Below, piece by piece: positions 17,216 to 24,344 of a stretch of 64,000 bases of DNA; position 1 is the first letter of the stretch; every line of letters begins with the position of its first letter. The stretch lies in contig NZ_AUDW01000007.1 in NCBI RefSeq assembly GCF_000425665.1, forward strand, positions 37,124 to 101,123. The letters are read 5' to 3'. The position numbers were made by a program, and so were the translations under genes. The stretch comes from Gemella cuniculi DSM 15828 (lineage in GTDB: Bacteria > Bacillota > Bacilli > Staphylococcales > Gemellaceae). The notes beneath the pieces are model-generated. The model was not told the DNA's origin and searched no databases. It worked only from the letters and a program-made list of their open reading frames with translations.

Positions 17216-18400
17216 TTATGCTACTTTTAATTTAAATTGTCTTCTTACATATAAGGCAAGTAGTACACCTAATAAAGTAATACCGGCATTAAACAATACG
17301 ATATTTACTGGTCCATTAGCTGGACTAGCTTTTGTGATATATCCTGCAATTTCTAAAATCACATAATTAGCAACACTTGATGCTATCATAACAATAGACG
17401 TAATTTTCCCTTTATTAGTTGGGAATAACTCATTAGCAGTCGAAACCGCAAGTTGAAGAACTCCTCCTGCTCCAGCATATCCAATAACAAATCCTGCAAT
17501 CAAACAAATTGATGGTGTTTTAATAAAATAAGTTAATACTAACATTACAAATGAAATTGTTGGATAAAGAACCAGTACATCAACGGGTTTTAATTTTTTT
17601 AGAACTACTAATGCAGTGAATAATACTGCACAAATTGTTCCTGCTGCATACATTGTTTGTATCATACGTGGATTTTCCAGACCATACATTTTTCCTAATT
17701 CTTGGTTACAGTTTAACCATAATTGGAAAGTTGCTGTACAAGTTAATCCAATCAGAATTAAAGAAATAGCTGTTGCATCAAATTTCATTTTTGTCTCTTG
17801 TGCTTTTGTTGCTGAAACATCTGCATTTAATTTAGGGAATTTTAAGAAAATAATTAATAATCCATCAAGTGCAATTAAAATTCCTGCTAAATAAAACAAT
17901 GTTGTATAAGGAAGATTCATTCCTGAAACTATACCTATGCAAAATGGTAAGACAAGTTGCCCAATAGAAATTGAGAATTTTGTAAACATGTTAGCAACTG
18001 CACCTTTTTCTTTGAAAATCTCTAAACATGAAGGTGTTACACAAGTATCTAAAAATGAGTTAGCAATACCACCCATAATGGCAAAACCATATGCCACCCA
18101 CATAGATCCTGAGCTAGCTACTCCAACAAAATACAAAACATAAAACGCTATACCAATAAGTCCTGATGTTTTACGTCCAAATTTGTCCGATATTGCTCCA
18201 GAAAATGGTAACGAAATAAGTCTTCCTAGACCAAGTGCAGCACTAACACGAATAACTAAGCCTAAATTCGTTTCACCCCATGCTGCTACTAAATCACTTT
18301 TATATTGTGCTAGTATTGATACCCCAATACCATGAATAAAATACGTAAAATACAACGCTAAAGCTGTAAGTATAAATGGATTTTTTGCTTTTTGTACCAT
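17216..18400 (-). CDS. MFS transporter (quinate/shikimate-type context), copy 2
   Basis: 394 residues with about twelve hydrophobic segments. The major-facilitator signature SGAISDKFGRKTSG follows the second helix, and GFVIGYAGAGGVLQLAVSTA appears in the second half. It is a paralogue of the carrier at 20262-21455: both share DKYGRK/DKFGRK, IGNAFLD/IANSFLD and a late AAGG/GAGG motif. It starts ten bases after aroD and ends the operon, so it probably imports a pathway substrate such as shikimate or quinate. The specificity is inferred from context only. Confidence 0.85.
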   Translation of the reverse strand: MVQKAKNPFILTALALYFTYFIHGIGVSILAQYKSDLVAAWGETNLGLVIRVSAALGLGRLISLPFSGAISDKFGRKTSGLIGIAFYVLYFVGVASSGSMWVAYGFAIMGGIANSFLDTCVTPSCLEIFKEKGAVANMFTKFSISIGQLVLPFCIGIVSGMNLPYTTLFYLAGILIALDGLLIIFLKFPKLNADVSATKAQETKMKFDATAISLILIGLTCTATFQLWLNCNQELGKMYGLENPRMIQTMYAAGTICAVLFTALVVLKKLKPVDVLVLYPTISFVMLVLTYFIKTPSICLIAGFVIGYAGAGGVLQLAVSTANELFPTNKGKITSIVMIASSVANYVILEIAGYITKASPANGPVNIVLFNAGITLLGVLLALYVRRQFKLKVA

Positions 18401-18410
18401 ATTTTTTCTC

Positions 18411-19163
18411 CTAACCTAATTTTAATATTTCTAAAATTTTTCTGAGTTCTGCTACTGGAACTTGACCAGGTGCTGAAGATTTTTTGGCAGCTCCAAATGT
18501 TGCTGTTGAACCAAATACTTCCCCTGATACACGACTAATCATCCCTAACGCTCCCATTGACATAGTAATCAATGGTTTATTTATTTTCTCTTTTGCTATT
18601 CTTGTAGCATCTAATAAAGTCAACACATCTTCATTACTATTTGGCATTACAGCTATTTTACAAATATCTGCACCTTTTTCTTCCATCAACATCAAGCGTC
18701 TTATTATTTCATCACGTCCTGGTGTTGCATCAAAGTCATGGTTACACATAACAATTTTCACATTTCTTTTGTGTGCAGCTTTTACTAATTTAGAAACAGC
18801 ATCTGCATCCATAAATAATTCAACATCTAATAAATCTACATCACCATTTTCTATAATTTCATGATAAATTTCAAAATACTTATCATCTTCTAATTCTAGA
18901 ACTCCACCTTCTTTTTTTGTTCTAAATGTCACTAAAAGTGGTCTTTTGATTATCTCTTTTATTTTTTTTGAAACTCTGGAAACTTCTCCTAGTCTCTCTA
19001 CCTTATTAAAAAAATCTATTCTCCATTCTACCAAATCATAGTCTATTTCTTTAATATCATTTGCAATTTCTAATATTTCGTTTTCATCTACTCCAACAAT
19101 AGGAACTATTATTTTAGGACGCCCTTCTCCAAAAACAACATTATCTACTACTAGCTTTGCCAT
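18411..19163 (-). CDS. aroD: Type I 3-dehydroquinate dehydratase
   Basis: 250 residues, typical for class I. Seen: EWRIDFFNKV (the E-R-D block), the catalytic His in VMCNHDFDATP, and the Schiff-base lysine in ICKIAVMPNSNEDV, with SMGALGMISRVSGEVFGS and APGQVPVAELRKIL at the end. It converts 3-dehydroquinate to 3-dehydroshikimate. In an operon with aroE, MFS carriers and an SDR rather than with other aro biosynthesis genes, it probably serves degradation of quinate. Ten bases separate it from the downstream carrier; 182 bases separate it from aroE. Confidence 0.95.
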   Translation of the reverse strand: MAKLVVDNVVFGEGRPKIIVPIVGVDENEILEIANDIKEIDYDLVEWRIDFFNKVERLGEVSRVSKKIKEIIKRPLLVTFRTKKEGGVLELEDDKYFEIYHEIIENGDVDLLDVELFMDADAVSKLVKAAHKRNVKIVMCNHDFDATPGRDEIIRRLMLMEEKGADICKIAVMPNSNEDVLTLLDATRIAKEKINKPLITMSMGALGMISRVSGEVFGSTATFGAAKKSSAPGQVPVAELRKILEILKLG

Positions 19164-19279
19164 AAAATTTCTCCTTATGTTTTTCCTTATATTAAGAAAA
19201 ATCTTAATATTACTCTTATTTGCTATATGCTTAAAACTAATTTAAATTACTATTTTCCCCATATTAAATCATAAAACAT

Positions 19280-19333
19280 AGAAGAAAAGCTTTTATTTCA
19301 TTTCTAAAGTACTAACCAAAAAACTTTTCTTCT
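19280..19333. repeat. Intercistronic hairpin between aroE and aroD
   Basis: AGAAGAAAAGCTTTT pairs with AAAACTTTTCTTCT around an A/T-rich loop. It sits directly after the aroE stop codon in the 182-base aroE-aroD gap. It could attenuate or stabilise the message; no clear U-tract follows on the minus strand. Confidence 0.4.
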
Positions 19334-19345
19334 CATTTCTAATTA

Positions 19346-20236
19346 TTACTCTTCATCAAACAATACACTTTTAACATGGTCTACTGGCATATCTTCTCCA
19401 GTAAACAACTTAAATGCTTCTGCTCCTTGATAAATCATCATGCCTAATCCATTAATTGCTTTTTTCGCTCCATGTGCTTTAGCAAATTTTAATAGTTCTG
19501 TTTCTCTTGGAGCATAAACCACATCAAATACAACTAAGTCTGGACGAATAACCTCAGGATCGTTAATTAATTTTTCTTTTTCTAAAGGCTTCATACCTAC
19601 TCCTGTTGCGTCAATATAAATGCTACTTTCTGCAATAGATTTTTTGAACGCATCTTGATTTTCTAAATCAGTTAATGTAGCAATACAATCTGTATTTTCA
19701 TTAATTTTTTTGACTGTCTGCTCTCCATTTTTATAAGCTGCATCATTTATATTGAAAATACGAATTTCTTTTGCACCATCCAATGCAGCCTGAATAGCAA
19801 TAGCTGTTCCAGCACCACCACAACCTGTTAATGTAATAACTTGTCCTTTAATATCCACACCTTCTTCTGCTAAAGCACGAACAGCCCCAGTTCCATCAGT
19901 AACATGTCCTACTAAATGTCCTTTCCCATCTTTGTTTACTACAGTGTTAACTGCACCTACTAATCTTGCTGCTGGAGAAAGTTCATCCAATAATGGTAAG
20001 ATAGCTTGTTTATTTGGCATTGATACGTTAGAACCACGGATACCTAAAGCACGAATTCCTTGAACAGCATCTGCTAATTCTTCATTTCCTACTTCAAATG
20101 CTAAGTATGCATAGTCTAACCCAAGTTTTTTGAAACTTTCATTATGCATTGTTGGAGACATGCTGTGTCTAATTGGTGTAGCTATTAAGCTAATTAATAA
20201 TGTATGTCCTGTTAAACGTTCTGTAATTTTTGTCAT
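19346..20236 (-). CDS. aroE: Shikimate/quinate dehydrogenase
   Basis: 296 residues. The N-terminal catalytic domain carries the substrate serines in [19 protein letters not shown], the catalytic Lys in [18 protein letters not shown], and [25 protein letters not shown] split around the conserved Asn and Asp. The nucleotide site is [20 protein letters not shown]. The slightly longer form with GHVTDGTG rather than GYNTDG resembles YdiB-like quinate/shikimate dehydrogenases that use NAD, which fits a catabolic operon. It lies between the SDR/MFS genes and aroD. Confidence 0.92.
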   Translation of the reverse strand: MTKITERLTGHTLLISLIATPIRHSMSPTMHNESFKKLGLDYAYLAFEVGNEELADAVQGIRALGIRGSNVSMPNKQAILPLLDELSPAARLVGAVNTVVNKDGKGHLVGHVTDGTGAVRALAEEGVDIKGQVITLTGCGGAGTAIAIQAALDGAKEIRIFNINDAAYKNGEQTVKKINENTDCIATLTDLENQDAFKKSIAESSIYIDATGVGMKPLEKEKLINDPEVIRPDLVVFDVVYAPRETELLKFAKAHGAKKAINGLGMMIYQGAEAFKLFTGEDMPVDHVKSVLFDEE

Positions 20237-20261
20237 TTTTCCTTACCTCTTTCTTTTTATC

Positions 20262-21455
20262 TTAATTATTTTTTAATGGTTTTAATACTTTATTATAACG
20301 ATACAATACTACTAATAATAAAATTGCTCCTATAAACCCTAAGACCATATTATACGCAAATACAGATTTTATTGATTTTTCTGCAATTAATCCTGTTAAA
20401 TATGGTGTTACCATCAATGAAATAGATGTAGATAGTGAGTACATTCCGGTGAACTTTCCTTTTTTCTCTGGGAAAAAGTTTAATAGAAGCGATACTCCTA
20501 ATTGCCATATTCCTCCCGCTGCGAAAAATCCAACCACTAAACTAACTATAGTTATAGAAGTTAGAGATGTATTTACTAACATATTAATTTGAGAAAGTGC
20601 TGTGATTATACAACAAAACGCTATATACGCTGGCACATTTAGCCCTTTTTTCACCATAAATGATGTTACAAATACCGAAACTATTGAACACACACTATAA
20701 ATGGTTACGAATGTCAAACTTTGAGTTTTTCCAATATTTATAGTTTGTTGAGCAAATGTTGGTATCCATATAATAAAAATATTAAATAACGAAGCTGATA
20801 TGAATGAAAAAGCTAGTAATGCCGCTCCCTCAATACCTATTTTAGATTTTAATTTTGGAAGTTCTACCTTTTTTTCTTCCTCTTTATACATTGGCGGAAA
20901 CTTCATTCTGGAAATTACCACAAAATTAAATATTATAAATATAGAAATAATTATAAACGGCCATCCAAAATATAAATCTCTTAGTAAAACGAATTGTGTC
21001 ATCAATGGTAGTATGAATTGTCCACCTGAGATACCCGCTTTAACAAAGACGTTAAATGTGCTACTTTCTTCTTTATATGCATCTGATATAGCTGGGTAGG
21101 TTGCTGTATCTAAAAATGCATTTCCTATTCCTGCTATCATCGTTAAGATAAATGCAGCTATATAACTTGGAAATAGTAACAATCCTATGTAAAAAATCAA
21201 ATAACAAGTTAAACCTATGTAAATTCCTTTTTTCCTACCATATTTATCTGAAAAATATCCTGCATAATTTATACTAATAATTCTACCTACACCCAATGCA
21301 CTTATTACTAAAGCAACTTTACTAGCTTCAACTCCCCAAAACTCTTCAAATGTTGACATATTTTGAGAAATTATTATTTGATCCATTCCTTGGAAAATAT
21401 AATTTATTAGTAAAAAAACAATAAGTGGAAGATAGTTTCTATTTTTATTCTCCAT
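20262..21455 (-). CDS. MFS transporter (quinate/shikimate-type context), copy 1
   Basis: 397 residues, about twelve membrane segments. It has the signature YAGYFSDKYGRKKGIYIG between helices 2 and 3 and GVGRIISINYAG before it. It is a paralogue of the carrier ending this operon, so the locus encodes two related permeases, perhaps for two related acids such as quinate and shikimate. It follows the SDR gene after a 100-base gap holding a strong hairpin and precedes aroE by 25 bases. Confidence 0.85.
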   Translation of the reverse strand: MENKNRNYLPLIVFLLINYIFQGMDQIIISQNMSTFEEFWGVEASKVALVISALGVGRIISINYAGYFSDKYGRKKGIYIGLTCYLIFYIGLLLFPSYIAAFILTMIAGIGNAFLDTATYPAISDAYKEESSTFNVFVKAGISGGQFILPLMTQFVLLRDLYFGWPFIIISIFIIFNFVVISRMKFPPMYKEEEKKVELPKLKSKIGIEGAALLAFSFISASLFNIFIIWIPTFAQQTINIGKTQSLTFVTIYSVCSIVSVFVTSFMVKKGLNVPAYIAFCCIITALSQINMLVNTSLTSITIVSLVVGFFAAGGIWQLGVSLLLNFFPEKKGKFTGMYSLSTSISLMVTPYLTGLIAEKSIKSVFAYNMVLGFIGAILLLVVLYRYNKVLKPLKNN

Positions 21456-21490
21456 ACACTATTCTCCATAAATTTTTTAACTACATTATA

Positions 21491-21541
21491 GATAGATAAG
21501 TGTTGTTCTAATTTTATTAGCTTATTACCACTTATCCATCT
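21491..21541. repeat. Intercistronic hairpin between the SDR and MFS genes
   Basis: The GATAGATAAGTG / CACTTATCCATC outer stem encloses a second small stem CTAAT-TTT-ATTAG. There is no U-tract on the minus strand, so an mRNA stability or processing role is more likely than termination. Confidence 0.45.
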
Positions 21542-21555
21542 CGTACAAACATGAC

Positions 21556-22407
21556 CTATTTTTCACTTATTCTTTTTAGGTATGCTTCGTGTTCTTTTAT
21601 TGCAAACTCACGACGTCCACCAGGTTTTGGCGTTTGATCACCCATCATAATTCCAAATCCACCTTCAACTCTTAACTCATGTCCATTTGTATAATTAGAA
21701 CGATCACTCGCTAAATAAAGAACAGCATTTGCAATATCAAAAGTGTTACCAATACGTTTGTTGGCTGTCAATGCTTTTCTTCCTTGTTCTACTTTTGGAT
21801 CTGCATAAAACGACTCTGATAGTGGCGTTTTAACAAAACATGGCTGAATACAATTACTACGAACTCCAAACACTCCCCACTCTGCTGCAATTTGCCTTGA
21901 TAACATGTTTACTCCTGCTTTACTTGGACTGTATGCTGCACTATAAGTTTCTGGAAATACTGACGCTATTGTAGAAATATGGACCATATTTCCATATTTT
22001 TGTTCAATCATAACACGTCCAAAACGTTGCGATACTAAGAAATATCCAGTTAAATTAACATCAATAGTTTGTCTCCATTCATCTAACGGAAGATCTTCTA
22101 ATGGACATGCTCTAAGCATTGCCGCTGTATTTACTAAAATATCCACTCTACCAAATTTTTCTTTTACAGCTTTCACCGCCTTATCTACCGTTTCTTCTTT
22201 AGTAGTATTTACTGCTAAACTTAATGTTTCTACACTATAAGTGTCTTCCAAATATTTTGCATATTCGTCAGCTTTATCTTTAAACAGGTCTAATAGTACG
22301 ATTTTAGCATTTTGTTTTGCCAATTCTTCGCAAATAGTTCTGCCCATGCCTCCTACTGCACCAGTTACAACTGCTACTTTACCTTCTAATCCTAACCATT
22401 TATCCAT
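21556..22407 (-). CDS. Short-chain dehydrogenase/reductase
   Basis: 283 residues, classical SDR. The cofactor motif VTGAVGGMGRTICEELA is at residues 14-30, NTAA in the fourth strand, the catalytic Ser in MVHISTIASVF and Tyr/Lys in YSAAYSPSKAGVNM. The acidic residue in LLDLFKD after strand 2 favours NAD over NADP. The C-terminus RVEGGFGIMMGDQTPKPGG is longer than the usual GG ending. In this operon it could oxidise quinate, shikimate or another ring alcohol. Exact substrate not determinable from sequence. Confidence 0.88.
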   Translation of the reverse strand: MDKWLGLEGKVAVVTGAVGGMGRTICEELAKQNAKIVLLDLFKDKADEYAKYLEDTYSVETLSLAVNTTKEETVDKAVKAVKEKFGRVDILVNTAAMLRACPLEDLPLDEWRQTIDVNLTGYFLVSQRFGRVMIEQKYGNMVHISTIASVFPETYSAAYSPSKAGVNMLSRQIAAEWGVFGVRSNCIQPCFVKTPLSESFYADPKVEQGRKALTANKRIGNTFDIANAVLYLASDRSNYTNGHELRVEGGFGIMMGDQTPKPGGRREFAIKEHEAYLKRISEK

Positions 22408-22430
22408 TTATATTTCCCCTTTGCTTATTT

Positions 22431-23276
22431 TTATTTATTTTCTGGAAGTTGTTCTTTCCACGCCTCTTTTAATACTTTTGCGGTATGTTCAAAATTGTAT
22501 TTAGATGCTTCTTCTAATCCTTTTGCTAAAATATTATCTGAAATCACCTCTACTCCTATTACTTTTGGCGTGATACCTGATTCTTTGATCATTTTAACAA
22601 AACCTACCGTATCTTTAGCACCAGTTCCTGGTGCTAATCTATCATGCATACTCTCATCACGTAAAATTGATTTCGCATAAGGACGCTCATACGCATCATT
22701 TATTTGAATAGAAATTACTTTTTCCGCTTCTTCTTTTGTTAACGTTCTATATTCTTGATCTGCTCTTACCCAATGCCAAGAGTCTAAAATAATAGCCGCA
22801 TTCTCCGCGCCAGATTCTTTTACTACCGCATATGCTTTGTCAAAATTAGGTATACCACTGTATGGCATTGGTTCTACACCTATTACGTATGGATATGATC
22901 TATGACAAAGTTCTTTTAATTTTCGTGCTGTATGTTCTACAGAATAATTTTCCATTAATCCGACGTTAATATGATTTACTCCAAATAATTTACACATATG
23001 AAAACACATTTGTTCTTTATATTTTTGTTCATATGAACGATGATTTTCTGCCCACTGTACTATATATTCAACCTCTGTTACTTTTATATCATATTTTTTT
23101 AAAATATTTAAAATATCCTCATCATGTAACCCTTCTGCTAAAGCATCAACATAAGTTTCTGCTCTTAAACCTATCCCTTCAAAACCAGCATCTTTTGCTG
23201 CTTTTACACGATCTTCAAACTTACATACATCTCCTAGTGTCCATGAACTTATTGTTATTGGTGATTGTTTACTCAT
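22431..23276 (-). CDS. TIM-barrel sugar-phosphate isomerase/epimerase-like enzyme (possible 3-dehydroshikimate dehydratase)
   Basis: 281 residues from ATG 23276, which has GGGGG eight bases upstream. It belongs to the xylose-isomerase-like AP_endonuc_2 family: ISSWTLGDVCKFEDRVKAAK at the start, and probable metal ligands Glu in VIGVEPMPY, Asp and His in IILDSWHWVRAD and Glu in KVIGVEVIS. This family includes 3-dehydroshikimate dehydratases and hydroxypyruvate or inosose isomerases. Its place at the head of an operon with aroD and aroE makes a dehydroshikimate-processing role attractive but unproven. It is divergent from the LysR gene. Confidence 0.75.
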   Translation of the reverse strand: MSKQSPITISSWTLGDVCKFEDRVKAAKDAGFEGIGLRAETYVDALAEGLHDEDILNILKKYDIKVTEVEYIVQWAENHRSYEQKYKEQMCFHMCKLFGVNHINVGLMENYSVEHTARKLKELCHRSYPYVIGVEPMPYSGIPNFDKAYAVVKESGAENAAIILDSWHWVRADQEYRTLTKEEAEKVISIQINDAYERPYAKSILRDESMHDRLAPGTGAKDTVGFVKMIKESGITPKVIGVEVISDNILAKGLEEASKYNFEHTAKVLKEAWKEQLPENK

Positions 23277-23402
23277 TTTTATATCCCCCTTGAGCATAAT
23301 TTTATTATTTGTATAATTATTTTTTATTTTTTTTATAAATTTAGTGAATTTTTATTTAATTAATGATAAAATATATTTATTAATTTTTTAAAGGAGTTTT
23401 AT

Positions 23403-24287
23403 ATGAATATATCTCAACTTGAAGCTTTTGTTCTTTTAGCAGAAACTGAACATATGACTCAGACTGCTAAAAAACTAAAAACTTCACAACCAAATCTTAG
23501 TTACACCATATCAGAACTTGAAAAAGAACTTGGTGTTCCACTTTTTAAAAAATCTGGCCGTAATATAAAATTAACGAAATACGGTCATATATTTTATGAA
23601 CACGCCTCTAGTGCTTTAACAAAATTAAAGCAAGCCACAACTATAATTCAAGAAGAAGTCAATCCTAATTCTGGAACAATAAACTTTGGTTTCATCTATA
23701 CCATAGGTTCTGAAATAGCCCCTATGCTTACTAGAACATTCTTAGAAAAAGAGGAAAATAAAAATATTAAATTCTCTTTTTCACAAGGAAACTCTTTCCA
23801 ACTTCTTCAAAAACTTAATGATGAAGATATTGATATTGCTATTACATCTTTTGTAAAAGATGCAGACAATGTCAATTTCGAAAAACTACTACAACAAAAT
23901 ATTTATTTAGTAGTTCCTAAAAATCATCCACTTGCCGAAAAAGACGGCGTTTATTTGAAAGAAACTGCTAATTATCCTTATGTTTATTTTGATAAAAACA
24001 GCGGTTTACGTCCTTATCTTGATAATCTAATGCGTACTCTAGATTTCAGCCCAAATATCACTATTGAGGCCAATGAAGATCATACACTTTTAGGTTTTGT
24101 TTCTCAAAATCATGGAATTACTATTATGCCTAAAATAAGAAGTTTGAATTCTTATCCAGTAAAAGTTTTAGAAATTCTTGATAAACATGAACCTAGATGG
24201 CTTTATCTTGCAACTAGGAGTGATGGTTTTACTACTCCTACTGTACTTCGATTTAAAAATTTCTGTACAGATTATTTTAATAAATAA
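23403..24287 (+). CDS. LysR-family regulator of the aroD/aroE catabolic operon
   Basis: 294 residues. The N-terminal helix-turn-helix is MNISQLEAFVLLAETEHMTQ with TAKKLKTSQPNLSYTISELE, and the C-terminal periplasmic-binding-like ligand domain runs from about residue 90. It is divergently transcribed from the 22431-23276 gene across a 126-base A/T-rich gap, the classic LysR arrangement, so it likely activates that operon in response to a pathway acid. The gene on its other side encodes the large fusion reductase, convergent with it and separated by a terminator. GGAG lies upstream of the start. Confidence 0.9.
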   Translation: MNISQLEAFVLLAETEHMTQTAKKLKTSQPNLSYTISELEKELGVPLFKKSGRNIKLTKYGHIFYEHASSALTKLKQATTIIQEEVNPNSGTINFGFIYTIGSEIAPMLTRTFLEKEENKNIKFSFSQGNSFQLLQKLNDEDIDIAITSFVKDADNVNFEKLLQQNIYLVVPKNHPLAEKDGVYLKETANYPYVYFDKNSGLRPYLDNLMRTLDFSPNITIEANEDHTLLGFVSQNHGITIMPKIRSLNSYPVKVLEILDKHEPRWLYLATRSDGFTTPTVLRFKNFCTDYFNK

Positions 24288-24297
24288 TTTTATTTTT

Positions 24298-24332
24298 GTT
24301 AGGAGTGGATAAATATCCACATCCTAACTTTT
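24298..24332. terminator. Terminator after the LysR gene
   Basis: GTTAGGA-GTGGAT pairs with ATCCAC-TCCTAAC and is followed by TTTTT on the plus strand. It separates the LysR gene from the convergent reductase gene. Confidence 0.8.
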
Positions 24333-24344
24333 TATATTTGCTAT

